DNA from: Brachionus koreanus
Lineage: Eukaryota; Rotifera; Eurotatoria; Ploima; Brachionidae
Length of the DNA stretch: 64,000 nt
Reading direction: 5' to 3'
NCBI GenBank assembly: GCA_016987375.1
Contig: PJRA01000172.1
Location: 212,680-276,679, forward strand
A program made the position numbers and the translations under genes. The notes under the pieces were generated by a model. That model did no database searches, was not told the DNA's origin, and saw only the letters and a program-made list of their open reading frames with translations. This document shows, piece after piece, positions 34,260-45,355 of this stretch; positions within the stretch are counted from its first letter, which is position 1, and every line of letters starts with the position of its first letter.

Positions 34260-36404
34260 TTAAAAAGTGGTTTTTTCTATTGTATTCCCCTTGATTTTTT
34301 TATCAATTTGATTATTTGAAGTAAAACTTTGATTTACTATAAATGTTTTAGCCCTAGTAAACGAATTGCCCAAAGGTGAAGAAGAATTCATTTGTTTGTG
34401 AGAAAGATTGTTGGAAATTTTTGTGGACTCATTGAGTCCTACATGATTGCCAAATTTACTTCCAGATCCATTTGACATGTTATTTCTTAGCAATGGAAGA
34501 GCCGAATTGGTTCGCCTAAAGTCAAAATCCAAATTGCTTATATTTGTCAAATGACCATTATTTTTTAATTTTATCTTACTGAGGTCATTTAACCCATTTT
34601 GATGTGCATATGATGACTTGAGTGATTTTAAATTTGACTTTAAACTATTGTTCAAATAATAATTTACGTCTTTTAAAGCTATGAGTTGATTTACAGAATT
34701 CATGGTGGCAGTTTTGCTTAGTGAATGATTTTTTGTATCGACACTGTTTTTAAGATTTGAATCAGAAGCAAAACTCGATGAAGAGTTATTGTTAAAAATA
34801 GTTTTTTCCAATTGGGATCTTAAAAAACTAGGCTCTCTAGCCATATTATCATCTTGTTTTAAAAATACAAATTTGGTCGGCTTTTTCATCAAATTAAGAG
34901 TCAGATCATTTTCTTTTGAAGAATCATTTCTCTTTATTTTTGATTTAGCTTCATCAGAATGCTTCGAATAGGTATTTTTGGCTTGTTTGGCATTTCTAGA
35001 GGCTGATTGAATAATTTTGGGACCTTTTGTAAAATTGATGCTTGAACAATTTGTTTTCATATCATCTAGGCTCTCAATTTTGTCCTGCTCGTCAAAATGA
35101 AAAGTCTGAGAGCGCTGCTGGCCAAAAAGATTTGGATGAACATTTCGACTAGCTGCAGACGACTCTCGTTTGGATAGCTTTTGGCTGAAATTATTATTTC
35201 CGACCAAACTCAAAAAATTCTGTGTTCTATTTTCGGGCTGGGTTTTGTTCGGATGAACAGTCAACTTGACAACTTGTAAATGGTTATTCAAATTGTGATT
35301 TCTAATGTTTCTTTTCAAGTCATTTGTAATTGTCTGATCTGATTGAATTTGTTTCAAATGAGTTTTGGCCGATTTAGCTCTGGTAGGTGAATCGTCAACA
35401 TTTGGGGTCTCAGATGCCTCGCTAAAATCAAAATTGGCGTTAATGAGAGGTGAATCGGGCTCATCTTCACTTAATGATCCATGTGCTTGTTCCTCTATGC
35501 TTACCATTAAATCATTTCTATCGAATGACTTGCATTTTTCAACAGTGAGAAAATTGGTCAAATTTGGAATTAAATGGACCTTTAGAAGATTGTCATTAAA
35601 GCTGACTTTTTTTTTCACTCTGCCTGCACTGCTGCTAGATAAAAGACCTGCTGATTTTGAACCATCGTAATTTTGTGATGCTGTGCTTATTGATTTAAGA
35701 GTTTGTGGTGATTTGCTACGTTCATAATCTTTGTAATCAATGTTGTTTACCTTAATAGCCATTATGGGAGAATTTGGATCATTTGGTGATGAACTTTTAG
35801 AAGAAAAGCTGGGTATTGGTGATAGAGTATCTACATAATTTTTAGGTGTTTCGTTTATATTGTCAAAATGGCTTAAATTATTAACAGTTAAATTTGATAC
35901 TGCGGTGTTTTCAATGCCAGATTTGGGTCTTTCTTTGAAAGCATGATCAGTCTCATTTGAGGATTTGATGCTTACTACTTGGGTTGAAGCAAAAGTTTTT
36001 TCGTTTGAAGAAGCTTTGACCGAAAAATTTGGATCTGAAAGAGACAAAGGAGACGTTAAGCGGTTTTTTTTGTCCGTGCTAATGTCTTTTTCCAAATCTG
36101 AGGCTTTGCGTGTGAGAATATTGACTATTTGTCCACTAGAAACAGGCCGATTAAAGTTGTTCAATTGACTGCCATTGGCTATGTGAGTTGCCTGTGGCGT
36201 CAGATTGGGAAAAAAAGTGCTCGAGTGAGAAGTGGAGGCTGAAGAAACTCTTGGGCTAGATCGGGCGCTCAATTTTGCTTGAGATTTTGGCTCATAACTA
36301 CTGTTTTGTGCTTGTGAATTCATTGTTTTTTTCAGATTTTGATTCATAATGCTCACATTTTCACTATTATTCATTGAGTTCAAGATTATTATTGAACTTG
36401 CCAT
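34260..36404 (-). CDS. Large low-complexity Ser/Asn-rich protein, 714 aa
   Basis: One uninterrupted frame from Met at 36404 (MASSIIILNSMNNSENVSIM) to the stop at 34260. Unusual here, where most genes have many introns. Composition is Ser, Asn, Lys and Thr rich with many S/TP sites (SSPNDPNSPIM, SPTRAKSAKT), so it is probably an intrinsically disordered phosphoprotein. The best-structured part is KKKVSFNDNLLKVHLIP then NLTNFLTVEKCKSF, where KVSF fits the protein-phosphatase-1 docking consensus RVxF. No enzymatic domain, signal peptide or membrane segment. No family recognised. It may be the last coding exon of a longer gene. Confidence 0.75.
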   Translation of the reverse strand: MASSIIILNSMNNSENVSIMNQNLKKTMNSQAQNSSYEPKSQAKLSARSSPRVSSASTSHSSTFFPNLTPQATHIANGSQLNNFNRPVSSGQIVNILTRKASDLEKDISTDKKNRLTSPLSLSDPNFSVKASSNEKTFASTQVVSIKSSNETDHAFKERPKSGIENTAVSNLTVNNLSHFDNINETPKNYVDTLSPIPSFSSKSSSPNDPNSPIMAIKVNNIDYKDYERSKSPQTLKSISTASQNYDGSKSAGLLSSSSAGRVKKKVSFNDNLLKVHLIPNLTNFLTVEKCKSFDRNDLMVSIEEQAHGSLSEDEPDSPLINANFDFSEASETPNVDDSPTRAKSAKTHLKQIQSDQTITNDLKRNIRNHNLNNHLQVVKLTVHPNKTQPENRTQNFLSLVGNNNFSQKLSKRESSAASRNVHPNLFGQQRSQTFHFDEQDKIESLDDMKTNCSSINFTKGPKIIQSASRNAKQAKNTYSKHSDEAKSKIKRNDSSKENDLTLNLMKKPTKFVFLKQDDNMAREPSFLRSQLEKTIFNNNSSSSFASDSNLKNSVDTKNHSLSKTATMNSVNQLIALKDVNYYLNNSLKSNLKSLKSSYAHQNGLNDLSKIKLKNNGHLTNISNLDFDFRRTNSALPLLRNNMSNGSGSKFGNHVGLNESTKISNNLSHKQMNSSSPLGNSFTRAKTFIVNQSFTSNNQIDKKIKGNTIEKTTF

Positions 36405-36419
36405 ATTATCTAACAATTT

Positions 36420-39400
36420 GCTCTATAAATTCGATCAAAACTCATCATTTATTTGATCTTGATTTCAAAAAAAAAATTGATGATTGGCAAATTTTGTTAA
36501 AATAAGATTTATTTTAGATTAAAACAATATTTTAGATAAATTTTTTGAATAAAAATTTAAAAAAAGGATTAGACCAAAACTTATTTCTAATCTTTGAGAT
36601 TACTTTCATTTAGTTTAATTATATTGCTTGGTAACGCCAAAAAAATTCAATGATTTCCAATATCTTTGATTAAGAATTTTTTAATTCAAACAAATAGTTT
36701 CCTTTTTTATTATTAATAAAATGAAGTAATTTTTTTCAAATTTATTTTTCCAATATGAAGCAAATTTAAGTCCTAGTTTGCAAATGATCTAATAGTAATT
36801 TAATTTAATTTAAACAAAATGAATCGCTAAGTTAAATAAACGAATTAATTACCATATTTATTAAAGATGCCATATTGAAATATTGTTTAGAGAAATCCTA
36901 GAAATTAGTGAAAAATCAACAGTCTGCCAATTTTAAATATTTATTAATTCAATTTAAAAAGCAAAGCTCAAAGAAGAATTTGGCTACTGGAATTTTTTGG
37001 TTTTTAATATTTTCTGCATTCAATATCAATGTCTTGAATAAGAAAAAATCTATTTTCTTTATTGAAAATGCGTAAAATATCTGCAAAAATCATTTAAATT
37101 TATGTTTGAATGAAAAATCAATAAAAGTATCTATCGAACATTACGAAATTGATTATTCAATTTAAACAAACATTGCCTATTACAACAAAAGCTAAATTAT
37201 TTAAAATTAAAATAGTTTAAATAATTAATTTAAATAGAAACGAAAAGAGCAATGCTTAGAAATTCAGGAAAAAAGAAAACACTTAAACTTTGATATAATA
37301 AAAATTAAATTTGTTAAATTTTTCATTTACAAATGGTTTGGAATTAAAATAAACATGAAACTAAACTTAACAACAGCGAGAGCATAAACTTGGATTAAAA
37401 AAATAGCATCATATTGAATTTAATTGTTTTGTTTAATCTGTGCGCAAGTGCTTTTCTAGGAAAATATTAACCCGTCTTTGCTTAATTGGTGATTTGGAAT
37501 ATTTCATGCCAAAAAGCCTAGGCAAATAAAGCCCAAAATCCTATCACTAAACACGGAAATTAAGTATTTTGTAATCAATAACCTGTTTCTTGTTTCGACT
37601 CATAAACCTTGATAACCAACTTCATGCTGATAAATCTCTTAACTAAAATATAGTTATTAACCTGAACACATTGGAGTCCTTTTTGAAAACAAGCTAAAAT
37701 TTAAGCAAAAATTTTCTAAGCAATAAATCATTAAATTAGTTTTATTTTTTTTACTGAAATCAGGTTCAAAATTCAGGTATTTAGAAATCCAGCTGGGATA
37801 AATGCAGATAAACTATAACAAATTTTTACTTAGAAAAAGCTGTTTAAGTTAAAAAGATAGCTTACTAAAAAAAATTGCTAAATAACCTACCACTATTTGT
37901 TTTTTTTATTCAATATCCTTTGTTAGTATAGTTAAGCTTTTTAAATACATTGGAAAAGTTTTAAAAACAATATCTCAACATCTACGGTTAACCTTTCAAA
38001 AATTTGAAACTAATAATAAAAAAGCATACTCTTTTTGTTCAACTCGATTTTTGAATATCAACTCATGTAATAGGATATGCACAAGAAGATATGATCATGT
38101 CGCTTAGCCAACATAACTAAAAAACGAAATAAAAAATTAACTTAGTCAAATTTTTACTGAAATCTATTACGATATATTTAGAAATTTTTAGATTAAATTA
38201 ATTTTACTAAGCAAAAAAAAATTTAAATTACCCAAAGCTAAAAAGGCCTAATTTTATTATAAATTTATTCTTTTGTCAAGAAGCAATTAGTGAATTCAAA
38301 AATCCTTGGCTGAAAGTCAAATGGTGAAGCCCAAAAAAATTCTAAATAAAAACAATAATTAAAGCTTTTTCTTTTAAATTTGTTTTCAAAATTTAAAATA
38401 AAGATTAAAGTCAACATCGATCAAAATTTGTACAATATTTTATCTGATTTTTTAGTAAATTAAATCCCAACAAAAAATTATTAAAAATAGCTGGTAAGTA
38501 CTTAATGATTGTGAATAAAAATCCATGGTTACTTGTACAATTATTTTTACATTTACCAATTTTCAAAAACTAATAGTATTGAGCTTAATATTGCGCAATT
38601 GAAAAACTAAAATTTTAACCAAAACTTCTTCAAAAACTTCAAAATAGTCTTATTAAATTTGATTTTTTTTTCAAATGAATTAATTTAGTTCAGTCTATTT
38701 TAAAAGCTTAACATTGAATAAAATATCTTAAAGATTACTTAATTAAAATTAATTGCCAAAATGACATTGAATATTTTCATAAAGTTTCGTCAAAGTAAAA
38801 GAAAATTTTTTTCATTAATAAATTTTATCATCATCTAAAAATAAGTAAATTTGTTAATTTTTTTCTAAAACACCTCGAGCAATAATGATTTATTTTATTT
38901 ATCAAGAAAACTGAAAATTTTAAGCTAGTTGTTCAAGGCAATAAACGAATATCTGACGCAAATTACTATGAGAAAATATTTGTCTAAAAAACTAAACATT
39001 TAATTACATCTGTGAAAAAAAGAGCTATTTTGAATAAAGTTGATAAAAAATCCTTATTATTAAATTTACTTTCTAACTAAAAATAATGTTCTAAATTTTT
39101 AAAAATTTACAATAAAAACAAAATTCACATTTTTTTTTAAATAAAAAAATGCTTTAAATTTAGGGGAAATTAATACAGCAATTCAATAATCTAAATTAAA
39201 ATTGAGATTAAGCATTAACCATTTAGTTTAATTTTAAATATGTTATTTTAGCTAAAACATTTTTTTCTTTAACAACAAACTTTTTGTACATTTTCTCAAT
39301 TGAATGTAAAAGCAAACCCACGCTTTAAATTTTTCATATCTAAAACTCTCATTTTTTTAATAAAAATTGATTTCTAATCTATTTTACTTTGGAAAAAATT

Positions 39401-40700
39401 CATCACAATTCAAACAAAATTCATTTCAAAAAATTCTAATTAATTTGAAAAAATAAAATAAAATGTAAATAAATTTATTCTAAAATTTTTTTCATCTCAT
39501 TTATTTTGTATTTCCTCTATTCAAATATTTATTTTGACTTTGATTTATTCCATAATTATTTTTTTAAAAATAAATTTAATGAAAAAAATTTTATTTATTT
39601 TTTTAAGCATAACAAAATGAAAAACTTAATTTTTTTTGGTTCGGTTTGAAAAATAAATTTATTTATTTTATAAACTGGATGATTTAAGCATTCATAGAAT
39701 GATTGATGACTTTTAAAATCTTCTCTAACTCAAAATCAACAGAATTCTTATTAATGACAAATATCCGTATGTTTCCGTTTAAGACTCAAAAACTATTATC
39801 TTCAATTTAATTAAATTGTTTATAAAATTTCCATTTCAATTATTGTAAGACATTAAAATAAGCTTTCTCAATATACTACAAAAGATAAGACATTATGTTA
39901 TATAATATTTTACATAATCGAAATAAAAACGTAAACAATAAGTTAAAAAAAATATGTCTATAACATTTAAGATTTTTAAAAAAATAAAAACATAGACTTT
40001 TTTGATTGAATATACATAATTTATTTTTATTTAATATTGCTCGAACTATATATACTTATTGATTAAAAATCACAGCCTTTTCATGTTAAACATTCGATCT
40101 TGACTATTCATTGAATGATGGTTAACTTAGTAAAATGATATTTCTTATTAAAAATAAATTTTTTGAAACGAAAATAGAAATATGCATTTTAGTGTGTAAT
40201 AGAGTAAAATTATCTTTGGATATCTGAAGTAGGGACATATATTTAAAAGAAAATAATTTTTAATACTTTTTATTTTAGTATTAAAGAAAAATATACAATA
40301 AATATTAAAAAAATAAACTCGATTTAAAATTATAAACACTATTTTTTTAAAAGCATTTATGCTTTTATTTTACTGGCACATTATATTTTAGCTTAATCGA
40401 TTTTTTACTTAGTTTAGGAAATTTTCACATCAAAAATTAATGATTAATTAATTTTAGTAATAAACTATTCAAACAATATAAAAACTTAAAGCGCTTTTAT
40501 TGCGAATTTTAATCATATACTTTATTGAAATTCTGGTTTAATTAGTAAAAAGAAAATCTAAGCTTATTGATTATTTTTTATTCTCTCTAAAAATTTAGAC
40601 AAAATTTGCCAAAAATAAAAAAATTTTTTGTTGGGAAAATTAAAAAAAAAAGTTTTTCCAAGTATAAAATGTTGAATATATTTATTTTCCCTCAAGATTT
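36420..40700. other. 4.3-kb gene-free stretch between two minus-strand genes
   Basis: No supported exon, RNA gene, inverted repeat or transposon fossil was seen on either strand. Sequence is homopolymer-rich and AT-biased. It could be a long 5' intron or regulatory region of the gene at 34260-36404, or plain intergenic DNA. Confidence 0.5.
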
Positions 40701-40710
40701 TGTTAAAAAC

Positions 40711-41751
40711 TTATTGAGAGAGCAAATCATCAGTGTAGGATGAATTGAATATTTTGTCTATTATCAAATTAAGAATATAATTTTGAATATCAGTTAGGTG
40801 CGGCCAGAGCTCTTTTTGAAGAGTATGCAATGAATTGGTATCATTAGATTGGCATGCCATAACAAATGATTGCAGCAAGATAAATACATTTCTATTCATA
40901 CAAATGACAGGCAGATAGTTAGTGGTTGAATTAGCAAGAGTCTGAAATGAATTATATGCTTCAATTGTCTGCTTGTGTTCTGGCTGTAGCTTTGTGGGAC
41001 TCGAATAGATTAGTAGAAGAAGCTTGGAAATATCTGCTTGTGTCAATAATTTAGTCCATAAACCTTGAGGTTTAGAGTAAAATGAATTTAGATTAGTTAA
41101 ATCACTGCCTCTAAACGAGCCTGATCTGTTCGAACTAATCAAATAAATGCTGCAAATAGAGTTTGTTATTTCAGTGTAAATTCTTAGAGCTGTTAAGTAG
41201 TCGCAAGTGAAAACTTTGAGAGCAGCTAATTTAAGTTGAATTAAAACTACTTGAAGTTGCTGGCTCGATTCAGAATTACTAGACAATGATATTGCACGCT
41301 CATAGTATGGTATAGCTTCAAAATACTTTTCATATTTTAAAGCGAGGATATCGGCTAGTTCAACACACAATTTAGCAGATAAAGTTCTTTCATTTTGATC
41401 ACAGTTTAACCTAATTAGCTCATCGTAAATAGACATGACACTAAGCAAATCTTCATTAAATGTTATATTATTTGATTCGATGGCTGTGGCTGTTTCTGAT
41501 TGAAGGTAGTTTTTTGCCGCGTTTTGCAGAGCAGCTGATTCAGACACAAAATTACCTACACTGTGATAACATTTTGCCACTTGTTGCCAACATGCCGCAG
41601 ATAAGCTGAATGATTCTTCTTGGTCTAATTGTTTGCTCAATGCAGTATACTCATCGATGGCGTCAGTTACATTAGGTTTTCTAAGAAATTTTTTTTTCAA
41701 TTTTTCTGATATTGATTTAAATGCTAAATTGTAGTCATAATTCACGTCCAT
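40711..41751 (-). CDS. F8A1: 40-kDa huntingtin-associated protein (HAP40/F8A)
   Basis: Single-exon gene of 346 codons, close to the human protein of about 370. Near the N-terminus KLKKKFLRKPNVTDAIDEYT matches the human KLKKRFLRKPNV segment almost exactly. TPR-like helical repeats follow (AACWQQVAKCYHSVGNFVSE, EKYFEAIPYYERAISLSS). The C-terminal PEHKQTIEAYNSF, FILLQSFVMACQS and ELWPHLTDIQNYILNLII also parallel human HAP40. HAP40 binds and stabilises huntingtin and links it to early endosomes. Its start codon lies only 3 nt after the stop codon of TMEM234 on the same strand, which suggests a shared precursor transcript. Confidence 0.9.
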   Translation of the reverse strand: MDVNYDYNLAFKSISEKLKKKFLRKPNVTDAIDEYTALSKQLDQEESFSLSAACWQQVAKCYHSVGNFVSESAALQNAAKNYLQSETATAIESNNITFNEDLLSVMSIYDELIRLNCDQNERTLSAKLCVELADILALKYEKYFEAIPYYERAISLSSNSESSQQLQVVLIQLKLAALKVFTCDYLTALRIYTEITNSICSIYLISSNRSGSFRGSDLTNLNSFYSKPQGLWTKLLTQADISKLLLLIYSSPTKLQPEHKQTIEAYNSFQTLANSTTNYLPVICMNRNVFILLQSFVMACQSNDTNSLHTLQKELWPHLTDIQNYILNLIIDKIFNSSYTDDLLSQ

Positions 41752-41754
41752 TAT

Positions 41755-43946
41755 TTAATAGCTAGCTGAAGCACAAATACTAACACCCAATAAGACAAAA
41801 AATAGGCCTAAAAACACTCCTATTTAAATAAAAAAGCTTGTTAATCATTTTTTGTTTAGAAAATAATATTGCTAATAAATTACTGAAATTCAAAGTTTCT
41901 TCGCCGATTATTATACCAGTAATTGTTGTAAATAAAAGTGTAAGTGAATTTGTAATGGGAACAACTAATGACAAATCTTAAAAATTAATAATTTAAATTT
42001 AATTTAAAATTTAAAAGCGAGTCCAAAATCATTTATTTCTAAATTATTAATTAAAAATTAAATTTTTTAGCTTTTTTTTTTACAAATATTTTGTTGTTTT
42101 TTGAATCACTGGTGAATGATAAAGAAGGGTGTACCTTAACAACAGAAAAAGAAGACGCACAAAGATGGGTAGAACACTTTAAATAAGTTCTAAATAGAGT
42201 GTTTATATCCTGAACCTGCTAGTACAGATCTTTAATATTGATACACAAGAACCAACGAAGAAAGAAATATTTAAAGCAGTAAAGACTCTAAAAAACATTT
42301 CGACTGAAATGTTGAAAGGGGATCGAGGAATCTCTGTAGATATATTGTAAAACCTGTTCAGAAAAGTATCGTCACAATAGCAAATTCCAGAAGATTGGTC
42401 AAAAGGATTGGTTGTCAAATTTCCACAGAAAAGTTGGACAGGAGTTACCCTGCCAAAAATAGCAAAATAAGTGTTCGGTAGTAGTGTGATTCTGGACAGA
42501 ATTAAAGTTCAATGTATGTTAACTTCAAAGACTTTCTCAAAGTCTTTGAAAATGTCAATAGAAAAACTCTTTGGACCATACTTAGATTTTATGGTATACC
42601 CCAGAAAATTGTTAACTTGATAAAAATCTTCTGCGAAGAATTCGAGTATAGTATAATTCTGGAAAAAGGCCAATCTGAAAGCTGCAAAGTAAATACAGTA
42701 GTAAGACAAGAATGCGTACTCTCTCCAACTTTAATCCTGGTCTTAATAGACTATGTCATGAAGAAATTAACTGCTAATCCAAGAGGTATTCAGTGTGAGT
42801 CTTATCACAAGACTTGTAGACCTGGACTTTGCAGATGATCTTGTGTAATTAGCGATTGAATAATGCCAAAACCAACTGGACTTTAAATAAACGGGACCAA
42901 AACAAAAGTAATTTGCATAAACACAGAACTTAGCAACCAGATAAACATTTAAGTTGAATGAAAATCATCAGCACGACTATGGGTTCACACATAGGCATGG
43001 AGAATAGACTGTCGAAAGCAGAAAGTTTCTTTGCAAGACTCAAATAAGTATGAAAATATACCAGCTATAGCAATAAAACAAAGCTAAATATGTATAATGG
43101 TATAGTGAAAGCAACACTAACATATGGTAGTGAATGCTTGGGGATGTCTGAAGCTGACAGAAAAAGTATCAAAAATATACATTCCACACTTCTAGCTTAA
43201 GAAGAATAAAAAAATACACTGGCCTGATACAATAGCAAATAATTAGCTATTCAATGTACACCGCAAGGTAAGAGAAAAGTAGGAAGACCAGCAATGACTT
43301 AGAGAGCAAAAATTATGAAAGAGCTCATTGAAATGGGTAAATTATGGGGTGAATCAGGGGTAAAGGCAAAAGATCGACTTGAGCGGAAATCAAAAATAAT
43401 GACCCTATGCTTTATACCTAAGAAGCGTATAAGGAAAATAAAATATTCATTGTATATAAAGTATTTTAGAGAAAAAATCGTTAGCTGCCTTGCTATTTTA
43501 GTTATATAATATTAAAAGATAAACTCTCAAATTTATCATTTTATAAAATTATCAAATTTATTTTAAAAAAAAAGTTTTCAAATCAATTTTTTTGTGATTA
43601 GAATAAATTTAATTTTCAAAATTTCAATCTAAATAAATGATCTTGGATACGTTACAGGTCTTGATGAATTTTACTTGCATACGCTAGCGCAATGTAGAAA
43701 AGAATCGAACCAATTTGATTTAAGAGAAAAGGTATTAAATACTTGAAATGGATTTAAATTATTTTTAAAGTAAAATTTTTAAAAATAACTTACATCAAAA
43801 TTTGTGAACAAATATTTAAATTCTAAATATGTTTTAGTTATAAAATTGTTGGCTTTTATTTTCTCTAGTCCAGCAGTTCCTTTTCGTATAAACGGATTCG
43901 TAATACCCCACAATAAAGACGAAAAAAATACTAATACCAGTTGCAT
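41755..43946 (-). CDS. TMEM234: TMEM234-like small membrane protein
   Basis: Four-helix membrane protein of the TMEM234 family, related in fold to EamA/SMR transporters. Exon 1 from Met at 43946 gives MQLVLVFFSSLLWGITNPFI then RKGTAGLE; exon 2 gives YLIPFLLNQIGSILFYIALA. Exon 3 gives LSLVVPITNSLTLLFTTITG then IIIGEETLNF; exon 4 gives VFLGLFFVLLGVSIC with the stop at 41755-41757. The line-up with the human LLNQ-G-LLYYLTLA...LTLAVPICNSL segment has no gap if the exon-2 donor is at 43674 (GCA A|GTAAAA). The intron between exons 2 and 3 is about 1.7 kb (41977-43674), far longer than the others, and holds a dead LINE. An acceptor-like CTTACTTTAG ends 5 nt before the start codon. Confidence 0.88.
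42109..43440 (+). pseudogene. Non-LTR retrotransposon (LINE) reverse transcriptase remnant
   Basis: Decayed in several frames, antisense within the TMEM234 intron. In order: a pre-RT linker (CTLTTEKEDAQRWVEHFK); the RT core at 42512-42838 (FLKVFENVNRKTLWTILRFY, GIPQKIVNLIKIFCEEFEYS, VRQECVLSPTLILVLIDYVM); FADD-like remains near 42825; and the thumb and C-terminal region (SHIGMENRLSKAESFFARLK, LTYGSECLG). It ends with MKELIEMGKLWGESGVKAKD then RLERKSKIMTLC, the usual W-x-x-x-V/A-L-C tail. Two key changes: VRQGC reads VRQEC and several stops are present, so it is inactive. No endonuclease domain or poly-A tail was identified. Confidence 0.85.
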
Positions 43947-44319
43947 TAGATCTAAAGTAAGAATTTAGTCGTGAATAGATATATTTTAAAATTGACTTTC
44001 ATAAACCGTAATTAATGTTAAAAATGGTAATAATTTTTTTATAAAGATTTAATTTCGCAGAACCAATTTTAAAAATTTGGGGCTTGTCAAATTCATGACC
44101 AAATGGTCACATATTTTACTTCAAAAATTCAAATAATTAATTTTATGATCAACTGGTCTCAAAATTTTCCAATAAAAATTATAAAGTAAATTTTGTGAAC
44201 AAAATTTTTCACTCTGAAATTTTTTTTTCTGGTCATGTGATTAATTACAAATTTTGAATGTAAATTTTATGAACAATTATGTAATCTAAACTATTTTAAA
44301 TTGAATTGTAAAATTATTA

Positions 44320-44938
44320 TTTAAAGTGTAGGAAATTCAAAACTTCCGTGCTAGCTAAATTTCTAATTTTTGACTTCATATTCGTAATCTACGACCTTTA
44401 AAACCCTAAATTTGATTTTTTTTTTGGGGGGGTCTAAAAAAAAAAATTTTCAAAATAAACAATTTGCTTTATATGCAAAAAATAAAGAAATAAATGAAAA
44501 AAGTAAAACCATAGATTTGTTCCAAATTTTGTCTAGTTTTATATTATGTAAAAAAAAAGTGGTTAAAAGTGACCCCTGGGACGAGATTCGATTTAAATGG
44601 AAAAAAGTGCATTTTTTTGATATTTTTAAGCTATAAAAATCGGCACACCTTCTTTTTTTTATTTTAAAACAATCGAGTTTTTAGAAAATTTTATGCTCTT
44701 TCAGAAATGATATAACTTGTCTATATATATATGTTCTATCATATAGATTTAGGGTCTCAAAGACCAACAACTCGATATTCGGTCGACTGTTTTTAGACCC
44801 CTGGGTACAAATTTTTTTTTTTAGACCCCCCCAAAAAAAAAATCAAATTTAGGGTTTTAAAGGTCTTAGATTACGAATATGAAGTCAAAAATTAGAAATT
44901 TAGCTAGCACGGAAGTTTTGAATTTCCTGCACTTTAAC
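44320..44938. mobile_element. 619-bp foldback element with near-identical 130-bp inverted arms
   Basis: Left arm 44320-44450 and right arm 44809-44938 are inverted copies with about two differences in the part compared, despite the AT-rich, fast-drifting background. Shared blocks include AAATTCAAAACTTCCGTGCT, AGCTAAATTTCTAATTTTTG and a G7 run next to TCTAAAAAAA. The 360-bp centre has no coding capacity but repeats GACCCCTGGG near both inner ends. High arm identity points to a recent insertion or arm conversion. It ends 10 bp before the transposase fossil at 44949. Confidence 0.85.
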
Positions 44939-44948
44939 TTTTTCAAAA

Positions 44949-45240
44949 ATGGAATTAAGTGAACTACAAAATAAAGACCCATGTCAATTAGTTCTTTTTT
45001 TGATGAGCTTGGGAATTCTTTTGCCCGAGAAAGAGTGTCAAAATGTAAACGAAAATGTTCCTTGAAAAAACGTTCAAATATCCCTGAGAAAGTCGCATGG
45101 AGGTGTACTAAAATACGAAGTTTTATTCAATTAAAGATGGTTCGTTTTTCCATAAATTCAAACTGCCAATCTTGAAAGTGATAGTGATTATTGATTATTG
45201 AGCAAAAGAGAGAAATCAAAGAGATATGCACGAAAATTGC
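44949..45240 (+). pseudogene. ISXO2/Merlin-like (IS1016-type) transposase fossil, N-terminal part
   Basis: Reading across frameshifts: MELSELQNKDPCQLVLFLMS then LGILLPEKECQ; then CSLKKRSNIPEKVAWRCTK; then SIKDGSFFHKFKLPIL followed by KVIVIIDYWAKERNQRDMHE. This is the layout of eukaryotic proteins with an ISXO2-like DDE domain: a Cys zinc ribbon ending AWRC, then SIRxGSFF, then a LxxIIxxIYxWA helix. The catalytic DDE core is absent. At least two frameshifts make it non-functional. Confidence 0.6.
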
Positions 45241-45355
45241 ATAAAAATTTTTTAATTTATTAAAATAATAAAACAAATTAGTTTAGGAAATCATTCCTAA
45301 AATTGTAATGTTTCTAGATAAAAATAAAATATTGAGAAAGATATTTATATTTTAT

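Noticed and set aside
34789..36168. Plus-strand frames opposite the 714-aa protein
   Set aside because: Antisense shadows of a serine-rich coding frame.
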